This document shows, one piece after another, positions 33,350 through 42,462 of a DNA stretch of 64,000 nt (positions within the stretch are counted from its first letter, which is position 1; every line of letters starts with the position of its first letter). The notes under the pieces were generated by a model. The model worked only from the letters and a program-made list of their open reading frames with translations, was not told the origin of the DNA and did no database searches. The position numbers and the translations under genes were made by a program. The stretch comes from Lachnospiraceae bacterium (lineage in GTDB: Bacteria; Bacillota; Clostridia; Lachnospirales; Lachnospiraceae): positions 47,633-111,632 of the forward strand of contig JAGAOO010000075.1 of the NCBI GenBank assembly GCA_017623675.1, in the 5' to 3' direction.

Positions 33350-34572
33350 CCTTCCTTCCTCCGCAGAACACAGCCAACAGGCAGCTTTCTTCCAAAGTCC
33401 ACATGCAGTTCCTGCTTTGGATGAGGTGCAGACTCCATTCCTTCTCCCTTACTATTCCGTATTCCTTTCACCTCAAGTTCCAAATTATCCCCATTAAACA
33501 ACATGGCCTCTACAAGTTCGCCAACCGTGAATTTATTTCTCTGTTCCAGTACAATCCAACCGTCTTCGTCTATTTCATTTACCATACCCAGATACGTATA
33601 CTCTTTTATATACGTATTATTATCATAAATTTGCGAATCACTGTCTGTTTTGCCGAAATAAAAACCGGTTGTAAATTGCCGATATGTGCATTTTGCAATC
33701 TCTTTCCGATAGTATTCCATATTCTGACGATACAACTCCGGGGATTCCTGATAATCATCAATGGCTTTTCGATAAGTTCTCGCCACTGTGGCAACATACA
33801 ATGCAGTCTTCATTCTGCCTTCAATCTTAAAGCTGTCAATTCCCGCATCTATCATTTCCGGAAGGTACTCAATCATACACAAATCCTTGGAATTGAAAAT
33901 ATAGGTCCCCCGGTCATCTTCATTTACCGGCAAATACTCTCCCGGACGTTTCTCTTCCACAATAGCATATTTCCATCTGCAGGGATGGGTACAGGCACCT
34001 TGATTTGCATCTCTTCCGGTAAAATAATTGCTGAGCAGACAGCGTCCGGAATATGAAATGCACATTGCACCATGAATAAAGGATTCTATCTCCATATCAT
34101 CCGGTATATTCTTCCTTATTTCTTTTATTTCTGCCAAGGACAGCTCTCTGGCAGAAACCACACGCTTTGCTCCCAAATTATACCAGAACTTATAAGTGCC
34201 ATAATTGGTATTATTTGCCTGTGTGCTAATGTGAATTTCCACATTCGGAAGCAATTCCTTTGCAAGCATAACAACTCCCGGGTCCGAAATAATCAGTGCA
34301 TCCACATCTACAGTCTTCAGCTTTTGAAAATACTCTTGAATTCCTGTTAAATCTTCGTTATGTGCAAAAATATTCACCGTCAGGTATACCTTACAACCAT
34401 TTTCATGAGCAAAGGCTATTCCTTCCTGCATTTCTTCTATTGTGAAGTTATGAGCTTTCGCCCGCAATCCAAAATCTTCGCCGCCAATATAAACCGCATC
34501 TGCCCCATAGCGAACTGCCGTTTTCAATACTTCCAGGCTTCCGGCAGGAATTAATAATTCTGTATTCCGCAT
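33346..34572 (-). CDS. U32 family protein, TrhP-type tRNA uridine 5-hydroxylation factor
   Basis: 408 residues. It opens with ELLIPAGSLEVLKTAVRYGADAVYIGG, the U32 signature, and carries the Cys cluster C(x)7C..C(x)3C in CISYSGRCLLS and ACTHPCRW, which in this family binds an iron-sulfur cluster. IEGRMKTALYVATVARTYRKA is the second conserved block. Formerly called collagenase-like, members YrrN/YrrO (TrhP) make 5-hydroxyuridine at tRNA position 34. The neighbour trmR methylates that hydroxyl, so the two genes form one pathway. One U32 gene here replaces the yrrN-yrrO pair of Bacillus. Last gene of the ireB-led operon; converges on sigK. Confidence 0.85.
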   Translation of the reverse strand: MRNTELLIPAGSLEVLKTAVRYGADAVYIGGEDFGLRAKAHNFTIEEMQEGIAFAHENGCKVYLTVNIFAHNEDLTGIQEYFQKLKTVDVDALIISDPGVVMLAKELLPNVEIHISTQANNTNYGTYKFWYNLGAKRVVSARELSLAEIKEIRKNIPDDMEIESFIHGAMCISYSGRCLLSNYFTGRDANQGACTHPCRWKYAIVEEKRPGEYLPVNEDDRGTYIFNSKDLCMIEYLPEMIDAGIDSFKIEGRMKTALYVATVARTYRKAIDDYQESPELYRQNMEYYRKEIAKCTYRQFTTGFYFGKTDSDSQIYDNNTYIKEYTYLGMVNEIDEDGWIVLEQRNKFTVGELVEAMLFNGDNLELEVKGIRNSKGEGMESAPHPKQELHVDFGRKLPVGCVLRRKEG

Positions 34573-34590
34573 ATATATCTCCTTTTATTT

Positions 34591-35235
34591 CTACTTCAAA
34601 CGAGTACTAATTGCCACACCATCTCCAATTGGAACAATCGCCGTTTCCAAGTCCGGGTGATGCTTTATCGTATATAGATATTCCCGCATCCGGCTGTGTA
34701 TCGTACGGTTTCGTTTGGTAATAGCATAGTGGGATTCCAGCACATCTCCATCCTGCAATACATTATCAGAAACCAACACACCTCCCGGTGCCAATAGTCG
34801 AAGTACCTCTGGTAAGAAATGGATATATTGTCCTTTTGCTGCATCCATAAAAATCATATCAAAGGGTTCCTGTAAGCCTTTTAGTATTTCTGATGCATCT
34901 CCTTCTAATAAGGTAATCCTATTCTCTACCCCTGCCAAAGCAAAATTCTCTTTTGCTTTTTGAATTCTTGGTTCATACTTCTCTATTGTGATAATTCTTC
35001 CATCTTCCGGCAAGTATTGATTCATATAAATAGCAGAAAATCCAACTGCCGTACCTACTTCCAATAACCGTTTCGGTTTTTGCATCAACACAATCACCTT
35101 CAACAATTCTTTGGTTTCTGTTCGTACAATTGGAACTTCTGTCCTTCTGGCTTCCCGTTCAATGCGAGCAACCACTTCACTATCTTCCCGATCCAACGAA
35201 TGAATGAATGATATCACCCTTTCATCTACAATCAT
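34591..35235 (-). CDS. trmR: tRNA 5-hydroxyuridine O-methyltransferase (TrmR/YrrM)
   Basis: 214 residues, class I SAM-dependent O-methyltransferase of the CCoAMT-like family. LLEVGTAVGFSAIYMNQYLP is the SAM-binding glycine motif, followed by IITIEKYEP (acidic ribose contact) and FDMIFMDAAKGQY with the metal-binding Asp. In Bacillus, YrrM/TrmR makes 5-methoxyuridine in the wobble position. Gene order (mltG, trmR, U32) is the same here. The start ATG overlaps the stop of the upstream mltG-like gene as ATGA. Confidence 0.85.
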   Translation of the reverse strand: MIVDERVISFIHSLDREDSEVVARIEREARRTEVPIVRTETKELLKVIVLMQKPKRLLEVGTAVGFSAIYMNQYLPEDGRIITIEKYEPRIQKAKENFALAGVENRITLLEGDASEILKGLQEPFDMIFMDAAKGQYIHFLPEVLRLLAPGGVLVSDNVLQDGDVLESHYAITKRNRTIHSRMREYLYTIKHHPDLETAIVPIGDGVAISTRLK

Positions 35236-35624
35236 TCTGTCGTTTCCTCCTTATCACTGGTTCCTGTAATCACCTTCATGATCTCCTCCTGCGTCATAGA
35301 AGGGCTCAAGATATAAGTTCCCGGCATCATCTTCCCATGATAGCTGGATAAATATACCTTTGCCAGCATAACATACTTATCCTGTACCAATCCACAGTCT
35401 ACTAAATCCTCTACTATTTCCATGGTGGAAGAATCCGGTTTGATTTCAAATCGAACTTCCTCCCGACTGTTTGGATTCATACAGTTGTCTGTAAATATCT
35501 TATATGAAAAATTATATGCATAAGAAAACACCTGTACCAGCAACAAAATAATGATTAAATTAATTAATGTCTGCAATACGATACGCAATGCATTTTTCAT
35601 TGTCTTATCTGTCTTGTCTGCCAT
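35232..35624 (-). CDS. MltG-like N-terminal protein lacking the catalytic domain
   Basis: 130 residues. One membrane segment (about 13-36) is followed by the LysM-like part of MltG: VRFEIKPDSSTMEIVEDLVDCGLVQDKYVM and GTYILSPSMTQEEIMKVITG. Full MltG/YceG proteins are about 330-380 residues and continue into the lytic transglycosylase domain with a catalytic Glu; that domain is absent and no remnant was found downstream, where trmR begins 4 nt before the stop. Intact reading frame, good operon packing and position suggest a stable, shortened family member rather than recent decay. It may bind peptidoglycan or regulate elongation without cleaving. Confidence 0.75.
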   Translation of the reverse strand: MADKTDKTMKNALRIVLQTLINLIIILLLVQVFSYAYNFSYKIFTDNCMNPNSREEVRFEIKPDSSTMEIVEDLVDCGLVQDKYVMLAKVYLSSYHGKMMPGTYILSPSMTQEEIMKVITGTSDKEETTE

Positions 35625-35632
35625 AACTGCAC

Positions 35633-35977
35633 CTACTTTTCCAAATACTCATAATCCAACTCCAGTCCATCCGACAATGCAGCATATAGTTCCTGCATCA
35701 GTGAACAAAAGCGTTGTTCCGCCAAAATAAAATCGTTTACAAGAGAATCTTGTAGAATTGTATCATATTCTTTCACTAAGTTAAAGACCTCATCATAAAG
35801 ATTACTGTCACCATCACTAAATTGGAGTTCGTAATTTCGTCTGCGAAATTCATTGTATTTGGCATATAACTCCGGTTCCTGACGCAGGCGCCGGTCTGTT
35901 TCCACATAACGGCGGTATTCCTCACTCTTCTTAATCTTTTCATTTAATTGTTGTGCCAATACAATTGCCTGCTGCAT
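35633..35977 (-). CDS. YlbF/YmcA family protein
   Basis: 114 residues, all helical, matching the Com_YlbF family: AQQLNEKIKKSEEYRRYVET, then LYAKYNEFRRRNYELQ and a C-terminal helix (ILAEQRFCSLMQELYAAL). In Bacillus, YlbF, YmcA and YaaT form the Y-complex that directs RNase Y and influences competence, biofilm and sporulation. Here the gene lies 12 nt after the RNase J gene, an RNA-decay context that supports a similar role. The Y-complex iron-sulfur Cys residues of YlbF are not evident. Confidence 0.8.
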   Translation of the reverse strand: MQQAIVLAQQLNEKIKKSEEYRRYVETDRRLRQEPELYAKYNEFRRRNYELQFSDGDSNLYDEVFNLVKEYDTILQDSLVNDFILAEQRFCSLMQELYAALSDGLELDYEYLEK

Positions 35978-35989
35978 CGTTTTCCTCCC

Positions 35990-37657
35990 TTAGACCTCCG
36001 TAATAATCGGCAGTATCATTGGATTTCGTTTGGTTCTTCTCCATAAGAATTCACTTAAATCATCTCGTATCGTGGTTTTTAATTTACCCCAGTCTGTAAT
36101 ATTATGGTCCAGACAACGATTCAAAGCATCTTCTACCACATCTCTGCATTCTTCCATCAGATTCTCAGATTCTCTTACATATACAAAGCCCCGGGACACA
36201 ATATCCGGGCCTGCAATTACCTGACTGCTGCCACCCTCCAAGGTCACCACTACTACAATCAAACCATTCTGCGACAATAACTGGCGATCCCGCAGAACAA
36301 TATTGCCAACATCCCCGACTCCTAATCCATCTACCAGAATTCCCTGAGTCGGTACAGAACCGGTAACCTCTGCATAATCATCACATAGTTCTAACACATC
36401 ACCACTGGACAAAATACATATATGTTGTTTATCAATCCCCAGACTTTCTGCCAATTCTGCATGACGTTTCAGATGTCGATATTCTCCATGTACCGGTATT
36501 GCATATTTTGGCTTTGTCAAAGTATATATCAGTTTGATTTCCTCTTGACAGGCATGTCCTGAAACATGAGTATCCTGAAAAATCACCTTTGCACCTTTCA
36601 TTTCCAGTTCATTGATAATCTTGGAAACCGCCTTTTCATTTCCCGGTATTGGAGTAGAACTCAATATGACCGTATCTCCCGGTTTAATTGATACCTTTTT
36701 ATGGATATTAGCAGCAATTCTGGATAAAGCTGCCATATTCTCACCCTGACTGCCTGTTGTAATTAATACCGTCTTTTCATCCGGATAATTTTTCAATTCC
36801 TCAATATCAATTAAAGTATTATCCGGTATCTGAATATATCCCAATTCTTCTGCAACAGTAATGATATTTACCATACTACGGCCTTCTACCACTACTTTTC
36901 TGCCATATTTATAAGCAGAATTCACAATCTGCTGCACCCGGTCTACATTAGAGGCAAACGTTGCAACAATAATTCTATGATTCTGATTATCAGCAAAAAT
37001 ATTGTCAAAGGTCTTACCTACTGTTCGCTCTGACATTGTAAATCCAGGACGTTCAACATTGGTGCTATCACACATTAACGCCAAAACACCCTTCTTTCCC
37101 AGTTCTGCAAACCGTTGTAAGTCAATTGCTTCGCCAAAAACCGGTGTATAGTCCACCTTGAAATCACCGGTATGAACAATAATTCCTGCCGGAGTATAAA
37201 TTGCCAACGCTGATGCATCTGCTATACTATGATTGGTTTTTATGAATTCTACTCTTAAACACCCCAGATTAATAATCTGTCCATGTTTTACAACCTTTCG
37301 TTTAATATTTTGCATCAGGTTATGTTCTTTTAATTTACCTTCAATAATACCCATTGTCAACTTTGTTGCATATATCGGCATATTAATTTCCTTCTCAACA
37401 TACGGAATTGCACCAATATGATCCTCATGTCCATGGGTAATCACCAGCCCTTTCACCTTATCAGCATTCTCTTTCAAATACGTGACATCCGGTATTACCA
37501 AATCAATTCCCAGCATTTCATCATCCGGAAACGAAAGACCGCAATCCACCACAACAATCGTGTCTTCATACTCGATTGCCGTAATATTCATACCGATTTG
37601 TTCTAATCCTCCTAAAGGAATAATTTTAACCGGGTTTTTATTTTCACTTTTTTTCAT
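35990..37657 (-). CDS. rnj: Ribonuclease J
   Basis: 555 residues, metallo-beta-lactamase/beta-CASP nuclease. VKGLVITHGHEDHIGAIPYV holds the HxHxDH zinc motif. VEFIKTNHSIADASA, VHTGDFKVDY, LMCDSTNVERPG, FASNVDRVQQI, TTGSQGENMAALSRIA and HVSGHACQEE are the remaining conserved blocks. The C-terminal domain (GPDIVSRGFVYVRESENLME) is present. It is a 5'-3' exonuclease and endonuclease for mRNA turnover and rRNA maturation. The GGAGGG site is rather far (12 nt) from the ATG. It sits between the DUF1292 gene and the ylbF-like gene. Confidence 0.95.
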   Translation of the reverse strand: MKKSENKNPVKIIPLGGLEQIGMNITAIEYEDTIVVVDCGLSFPDDEMLGIDLVIPDVTYLKENADKVKGLVITHGHEDHIGAIPYVEKEINMPIYATKLTMGIIEGKLKEHNLMQNIKRKVVKHGQIINLGCLRVEFIKTNHSIADASALAIYTPAGIIVHTGDFKVDYTPVFGEAIDLQRFAELGKKGVLALMCDSTNVERPGFTMSERTVGKTFDNIFADNQNHRIIVATFASNVDRVQQIVNSAYKYGRKVVVEGRSMVNIITVAEELGYIQIPDNTLIDIEELKNYPDEKTVLITTGSQGENMAALSRIAANIHKKVSIKPGDTVILSSTPIPGNEKAVSKIINELEMKGAKVIFQDTHVSGHACQEEIKLIYTLTKPKYAIPVHGEYRHLKRHAELAESLGIDKQHICILSSGDVLELCDDYAEVTGSVPTQGILVDGLGVGDVGNIVLRDRQLLSQNGLIVVVVTLEGGSSQVIAGPDIVSRGFVYVRESENLMEECRDVVEDALNRCLDHNITDWGKLKTTIRDDLSEFLWRRTKRNPMILPIITEV

Positions 37658-37749
37658 TTTAAAATCAAGCCCTCCATGTTCTTTTTGTTTTGTTCAAATC
37701 CTCTGCCTAAACGACAAAATCCGTACATTTATGAATACATCTGTATGAT

Positions 37750-38037
37750 TTATAATTGGAAATCCACGTCTTCCATAAGCTCAGCAAATAGTTTTGCCAC
37801 CACCTGAAGTTCTTCTTCATTCTCAACCACATCATAAACAGCAAATTCATCCTCTGTCTGTTGTTTTTCTTCTTTCATAATCATAACGAGTGCTTCCTCG
37901 CTATCATCATTTAAGTCTTCCGTAACTAATATATAGTGAATGCCTTGAAGAGTTGTCTCCTCCAACACATACATTTCCACTATCTCACCATTCTCTGTTG
38001 TAAATGGTACTGTCTTCCATGTTTCTTTTTCTTCCAT
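37750..38037 (-). CDS. DUF1292 family protein (YrzB-like)
   Basis: 95 residues, very acidic, beta-rich: VPFTTENGEIVEMYVLEETTL, HYILVTEDLNDDSEEALVMI, and a C-terminal EEELQVVAKLFAELMEDVDF helix, all typical of DUF1292/YrzB. Its function is not established. The ireB-ruvX-yrzB triplet is strongly conserved across Firmicutes and is seen here with 12-18 nt gaps. GGAGG precedes the ATG closely. A 92-nt gap then separates it from the RNase J gene. Confidence 0.85.
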   Translation of the reverse strand: MEEKETWKTVPFTTENGEIVEMYVLEETTLQGIHYILVTEDLNDDSEEALVMIMKEEKQQTEDEFAVYDVVENEEELQVVAKLFAELMEDVDFQL

Positions 38038-38049
38038 ATATCCTCCATG

Positions 38050-38469
38050 CTATTTAGCAGAATCTAAATATCCTTGTAATATCAGGACTGCTGCCATCTG
38101 ATCAATGACTGCTTTTCTATTTTCCCGACGAACGCCACCCGCCATCAAAACACGTTCTGATTCCACCGTAGTCATCCGTTCATCCCAAAGAATCACAGGG
38201 AGTCCGGTTCTACGTTCCAAATCCTCTTTAAAAGCTTCACAAGCCTCTGCGCGTTCACCGATTGTATTATTCATATTTTTCGGATAACCCAAAACTATTT
38301 TTTCTACTTCGTATTCTTCAATAATTGCTTCGATTCTAGCCAAAGTTTGTCTCAATTTATTTGCAGACTTTCTGGTAATGGTTTCAACCGGCTGAGCCGT
38401 AATCATTAATGCATCACTAACCGCAACCCCTACTGTTTTGGTGCCGTAATCCAATCCTAATACTCTCAT
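38050..38469 (-). CDS. ruvX: RuvX/YqgF family Holliday-junction-resolvase-like nuclease
   Basis: 139 residues. [20 protein letters not shown] gives the first catalytic Asp, [13 protein letters not shown] the second conserved block, and [19 protein letters not shown] with [16 protein letters not shown] the others. RNase-H fold nuclease implicated in 16S rRNA 5' processing and possibly recombination. Canonical length and canonical position between ireB and yrzB. Confidence 0.95.
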   Translation of the reverse strand: MRVLGLDYGTKTVGVAVSDALMITAQPVETITRKSANKLRQTLARIEAIIEEYEVEKIVLGYPKNMNNTIGERAEACEAFKEDLERRTGLPVILWDERMTTVESERVLMAGGVRRENRKAVIDQMAAVLILQGYLDSAK

Positions 38470-38487
38470 ATATTACCTCAATATCCG

Positions 38488-38739
38488 TTATTTCAATCTC
38501 GTATTAATATAATTTTCCAATAATACTTCAATAATCTCATCCCGCTCTGCTTTCATAATCAGACTGCGGGCACCCTTATAACTGGTAATATATGTAGGAT
38601 CTCCACTCATAATATAACCTACAATCTGACTAACCGGATTATATCCTTTTTCTGATAATGCCTCATAAACCTGAGCAAGAATATCTGTCACTTCCAAACC
38701 ATTGTCTTTTGTGACACTTATATGCTGTGTGTTTTCCAT
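38488..38739 (-). CDS. ireB: IreB family regulatory phosphoprotein (UPF0297)
   Basis: 83 residues. VTDILAQVYEALSEKGYNPVSQIVGYIMSGDPTYITSYKGAR is almost diagnostic for the IreB/YrzL family. In Enterococcus, IreB is phosphorylated on Thr by the PASTA kinase IreK and restrains cephalosporin resistance; the Thr residues near the N-terminus (HISVTKDNGLEVTD) are candidates here. First gene of an eight-gene operon read from the promoter at 38805-38833. Confidence 0.92.
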   Translation of the reverse strand: MENTQHISVTKDNGLEVTDILAQVYEALSEKGYNPVSQIVGYIMSGDPTYITSYKGARSLIMKAERDEIIEVLLENYINTRLK

Positions 38740-38804
38740 AATTTCACGTCCTTTGCTTCCTGTAAACTTATTCTATTTTTATCCGTTCTTTTATCACTAG
38801 GCTG

Positions 38805-38833
38805 ATTATACAATGGTTCCAAAAAAATAGCAA
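38805..38833 (-). promoter_or_regulatory. Promoter of the ireB-ruvX-rnj-trmR operon
   Basis: TTGCTA and consensus TATAAT with a 17-nt spacer on the minus strand. It marks the border between the glycan cluster (ending at 38839) and the housekeeping operon; no clear terminator separates them, so read-through from the glycan genes is possible. Confidence 0.75.
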
Positions 38834-38838
38834 CAAAG

Positions 38839-39372
38839 TTATAGTTCTTTATATTCTTCACCACATTCCGGACACATTTTCATTTCATCTAACTTGCATC
38901 CGCACTTACATACCCAACCAATTTGTCTTGCTGGATTTCCAACCATCAGTGCATGCGGTTTCACATCTTTTGTCACCACACTCCCAGCCCCAATTGTTGC
39001 ATATTCTCCAATTGTATTACCACATACAATCGTAGCATTTGCCCCGATTGATGCACCCTTTTTAATTAACGTCTTTGATACTTTCCAATCATTTATAAAT
39101 GCTCTTGGATAAAAATCATTTGTAAACACTGCGGCAGGTCCTACAAAAACATCATCTTCTATTACTACTCCATGATAGACAGAAACATTATTCTGAATTT
39201 TAACACCAGAACCTATAACTGCCCCTAAATCCACATAGCAATTTTTACCTATATTACAATTCTTTCCAATTGTACTTCCTGTCCTAACATGAGCATGATG
39301 CCATATTCTTGTTCCTTCCCCAATATTTGCCCCTTCTTCGACAATTGCTGTATCATGTACAAAAAAAGACAT
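38839..39372 (-). CDS. Hexapeptide-repeat sugar N-acetyltransferase, WlbB/WbpD-like
   Basis: 177 residues from the ATG at 39372; an ATG two codons earlier abuts the GGAGG and is too close. Left-handed beta-helix hexapeptide repeats run through most of the chain (GANIGEGTRIW, GKNCNIGKNCYVDLGAVIGS, GASIGANATIVCGNTIGEYA). HHAHV and NDFYPRA match WlbB/WbpD, which acetylates the 3-amino group of UDP-2-acetamido-3-amino-uronic acid. The C-terminus adds a zinc-ribbon-like CKCGCKLDEMKMCPECG segment, also seen in some relatives. With the aminotransferase and oxidoreductase upstream it completes a diacetamido-sugar route. Last gene of the glycan operon. Confidence 0.8.
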   Translation of the reverse strand: MSFFVHDTAIVEEGANIGEGTRIWHHAHVRTGSTIGKNCNIGKNCYVDLGAVIGSGVKIQNNVSVYHGVVIEDDVFVGPAAVFTNDFYPRAFINDWKVSKTLIKKGASIGANATIVCGNTIGEYATIGAGSVVTKDVKPHALMVGNPARQIGWVCKCGCKLDEMKMCPECGEEYKEL

Positions 39373-39389
39373 ATTCATCCTCCATTATT

Positions 39390-40115
39390 TTAATAATTTT
39401 TATTCCATACTCTTATCCGAAATCTTAACATCTCATATATTCCCCATATAATATCATGCGGATGCCCAAATGCACCTTTTCGTACATTTTCAACATTACA
39501 CTTCACTTTAACATTATCAACATTATATCCTTTTAATTTAGCTCGAAAAATCAATTCCGGCCAAACAAATATTGGGCTTCTGGCTAAAGGCAATATTTGC
39601 TTAATAATATCCTTTTTGTATATTTGTACGAAATTAAGCACTGGCGTTCCTTTCGTCAACCTAGGAAATAGAATTTTCAATAATAATCTGTTCACATTTG
39701 AGGTGATTCTTCTCCATTTGGTAGTTTTGTATTCTGTTCTCTCTAAGACTAATACATCCGTTGTTTCATTCATATTCTTTAATAATTGAACCATATCTGT
39801 ATTTGATAATGGTAAATCGCAGGCATTATAAACAACTATATCATTTCTCGCAAAACAAATTCCTCTTAAAACAGATGCTCCAAAATTTAAATTCACATAA
39901 TTAGGTAATACAACAACATTTGAGTTTTTTTCAGAAAACTCTATCATATGATCAAGTGTATTGTCCGTTGAAGCATCATCAACTAAAATTAATTCAAATG
40001 TTTCAAAATTTTCTACAAGTGTATCGTAAGTTTCACGCATTGCTCTATCGATATTTTCTTCTTCATTATAACCTGCCAATACAACTGATACACTTCTGTT
40101 CAATTTCATTGCCAC
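39390..40115 (-). CDS. Family 2 glycosyltransferase
   Basis: 241 residues. SVSVVLAGYNEEENIDRAMR and FELILVDDASTDNTLDHMIE form the GT-A nucleotide-sugar site, with a DLPLS motif at about 98-102 in the place of DxD. No C-terminal membrane helices, unlike dolichol-phosphate-mannose synthase relatives, but the fold class is similar. The start is GTG at 40115, 7 nt after AGAGGAG; an ATG two codons in is possible. It probably transfers a sugar of the surface glycan made by this cluster, or loads a lipid carrier for the GT-C-like protein encoded divergently. Substrate unknown. The 87-nt gap upstream holds nothing recognisable. Confidence 0.8.
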   Translation of the reverse strand: MAMKLNRSVSVVLAGYNEEENIDRAMRETYDTLVENFETFELILVDDASTDNTLDHMIEFSEKNSNVVVLPNYVNLNFGASVLRGICFARNDIVVYNACDLPLSNTDMVQLLKNMNETTDVLVLERTEYKTTKWRRITSNVNRLLLKILFPRLTKGTPVLNFVQIYKKDIIKQILPLARSPIFVWPELIFRAKLKGYNVDNVKVKCNVENVRKGAFGHPHDIIWGIYEMLRFRIRVWNKNY

Positions 40116-40202
40116 TGATATTCTCCTCTACCTTAATTGTAAAATACATTCTTGCTTCATACCCAACGCCACTTGTCACTTTTAAAATTTGTGTTCTTTT
40201 AC

Positions 40203-41252
40203 CTATATACTGGTTTTTATCACTTCATTCCTTTTAGCCGATTCAAATGCAGCTTCAACTATTTTCATCTGTCTTAAAATCTGACTCGTTGTAACATATA
40301 GTGCTTCTTTTCCTCGTAATGCTTCAATGAGATTTCTCCAATATTCCAGAGTCATATCCTCTTCCTTTGGCAAATCAATTTTTTCCAAATACTCCGGTTT
40401 TAAAGGAGCCATTGTTCTACTAGGTCCGAGAACCTTCTGTCCAACCACACTCTCAAAGCCTTGAACTTCGCCTTTGATTCTTGCAGCTCCACCTTCTGTT
40501 CCAGAAAAATCGTCCAGCTTAAGAGTTCCTCTATCTCCAAACAGAAACCATCTAGGTAGTTTCTGTAATGCAAATGTTCCAACATTTACCTTTGCACATA
40601 CACCATTTGACAGGTTTAACGTGATTTCAAAAAGATCATCTACTGCCGGAGTTAGTACACTTAATACTCTTGCATATATACTAGTAACTGTCTCTTCTGG
40701 ATAAAGCTGCAGAATCTGATCAATTAGATGAACACCCCAGTCATAGAGCATTCCTCCCCCAGATTCAGGATCTGCTCTCCATCCGAAACATACACCTCTT
40801 TCACCTAATACTCTTGACTCAATTGTTGTAATCTTACCGATTGCACCACTATTAACAATATCCTTAACTACTCTATAGTCAGGATCAAATCGTCTCTGCT
40901 GATGTACCGTAAAAAAATTTCCTGTTTCCTTAGAAACCCGAATTATTTGATTCATCTCATCAACAGACATTGTGGCAGGCTTTTCACAAAGCACATTTTT
41001 TCCTGTCTTCATTGCCGCAACAGCATATTTTTCATGCCACTGATTTGGTGTTGCAATCACTACCAGATCAATATCCTCTTTCAAGAACTCATCTAAAGTT
41101 TTATATGCTTTTAAGCCTTTTTTTTCTGCACTTTTTAATTTTTCATCATTATTATCGAATGCACAAGTCACCTGTACGTCATCAAAATGACTCACCTTTT
41201 CATAATGAAAGTTTCCCATATAACCAAAACCAATAATACCTACTTTTAACAT
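40203..41252 (-). CDS. Gfo/Idh/MocA family NAD-dependent sugar oxidoreductase
   Basis: 349 residues. KVGIIGFGYMGNFHYEKV is the Rossmann dinucleotide site, VLCEKPATMSVDEMNQI the EKP substrate-binding motif, and YDWGVHLIDQIL holds the catalytic His of the family (DxGxHxxD). MHxxxQ-type RR segment at VHQQRRFDPDY. Likely acts on a nucleotide-activated or free sugar of the glycan pathway. It differs clearly from the second oxidoreductase at 42852-43844, so the cluster may use two oxidation steps or make two sugars. AAAGGA precedes the ATG. Confidence 0.85.
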   Translation of the reverse strand: MLKVGIIGFGYMGNFHYEKVSHFDDVQVTCAFDNNDEKLKSAEKKGLKAYKTLDEFLKEDIDLVVIATPNQWHEKYAVAAMKTGKNVLCEKPATMSVDEMNQIIRVSKETGNFFTVHQQRRFDPDYRVVKDIVNSGAIGKITTIESRVLGERGVCFGWRADPESGGGMLYDWGVHLIDQILQLYPEETVTSIYARVLSVLTPAVDDLFEITLNLSNGVCAKVNVGTFALQKLPRWFLFGDRGTLKLDDFSGTEGGAARIKGEVQGFESVVGQKVLGPSRTMAPLKPEYLEKIDLPKEEDMTLEYWRNLIEALRGKEALYVTTSQILRQMKIVEAAFESAKRNEVIKTSI

Positions 41253-41264
41253 AACATCATTCCT

Positions 41265-42458
41265 TTACTTGCTATAAAATTCTTTGACGCCACTAACAAT
41301 GTATTCTAATTCTTCCTGTGTTAATTCAGGGAATATAGGTAGACAAACTGTTTGCTTTGTAATCTTTTCTGCAACAGGAAGCTTCCCTTCCTTATATCCC
41401 AAATAATCAAATGCTTTCTGCAAATGGAGTGGGACTGGATAAAATGCTGCACTTCCAATACCTTTGCTTGCGAGAAATTCCCCCATAGCATCCTTATCTG
41501 TACATCTAAACGCATACTGATGCCATACAGGGACAACTCCTTCTCTAACTTCCGGTGTATGTATAGCCTCAACATCTTTAAATGACTCATTATAGAATTT
41601 TGCAATTTCGGTTCTTTTATTATTAAAAGCATCCAGATAGTCTAATTTGATGTCCAATACTCTTGCTTGTAAGGCATCAAGTCTTGAGTTATAGGCAATT
41701 AAATAATTATAGTACTTGTATGGATTGTAAAGTGCATCCCCTGTCTTGTTTGTCTCCAGTGCATCTTCTATGCCTTCAAGAATAGAGCGAGCCTTTGCAC
41801 CATTTTGTGCTCCACCATGTTCTCTGAATGCCCGACAAATAACCGCTACATCATCATTATTTGTAGTAATCATTCCACCATCGCCAAATCCCCCCAAATT
41901 CTTTGTTGGGAAGAACGAAAAACAAGCTGCATCTCCAAGTGACCCTATTTTGTCATTACCAATTGCCGAGCCAACAGCCTGGCACGCATCTTCAATAACA
42001 TACAGATTATGCTTCTTTGCAATGCCTTTTATTTCAAACATATTCGCAGGCTGTCCAAAAATGTGCACTGGAAGAATAGCCTTTGCTTTATCTGTAATCT
42101 TTTCTTCAATCTTAGTTGCATCAATATTATATGTATCTTCCTCAACATCCACAAAAACAGGAGTTGCACCAACCATTGCTATCGCTTCTGCCGTAGCAAA
42201 AAAAGTAAATGGAGTGGTTATCACTTCATCACCCTGTCCAATCCCTAACGCTTTTAACGCAATCACCAAAGCATCTGTCCCGCTATTCAAAGAGATTGCA
42301 TATTTCACACCAATATACTCAGCAAATTTCTTTTCAAAATCTGTAACTGCAGTTCCACCAATATACATACCACTTTTCATCTGCTCCAAAACTGCTCGTT
42401 CAACCTTCTCTTGAATAATTTCATATTGCCTTGTTAAATCTAAGATTTTTACATTCAT
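41265..42458 (-). CDS. DegT/DnrJ/EryC1/StrS aminotransferase, WlbC/WbpE-like
   Basis: 397 residues from the ATG at 42458, 9 nt after AAAGGA; a TTG start seven codons upstream is less likely. SLNSGTDALVIALKALGIGQGDEVITTPFTFFAT is the family opening, EDACQAVGS the PLP phosphate region, and Lys186 in SFFPTKNLGGFGDGG forms the Schiff base. These enzymes install an amino group on a keto sugar nucleotide using glutamate. In the Wlb/Wbp pathway it converts the 3-keto uronic acid made by WlbA to the 3-amino sugar that WlbB then acetylates; all three types are present here. Confidence 0.88.
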   Translation of the reverse strand: MNVKILDLTRQYEIIQEKVERAVLEQMKSGMYIGGTAVTDFEKKFAEYIGVKYAISLNSGTDALVIALKALGIGQGDEVITTPFTFFATAEAIAMVGATPVFVDVEEDTYNIDATKIEEKITDKAKAILPVHIFGQPANMFEIKGIAKKHNLYVIEDACQAVGSAIGNDKIGSLGDAACFSFFPTKNLGGFGDGGMITTNNDDVAVICRAFREHGGAQNGAKARSILEGIEDALETNKTGDALYNPYKYYNYLIAYNSRLDALQARVLDIKLDYLDAFNNKRTEIAKFYNESFKDVEAIHTPEVREGVVPVWHQYAFRCTDKDAMGEFLASKGIGSAAFYPVPLHLQKAFDYLGYKEGKLPVAEKITKQTVCLPIFPELTQEELEYIVSGVKEFYSK

Positions 42459-42462
42459 CACC

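Noticed and set aside
33340-33352. Frameshift at the sigK/U32 junction
   Set aside because: The two convergent genes simply share 4 nt at their stop codons; both C-termini are of normal length.
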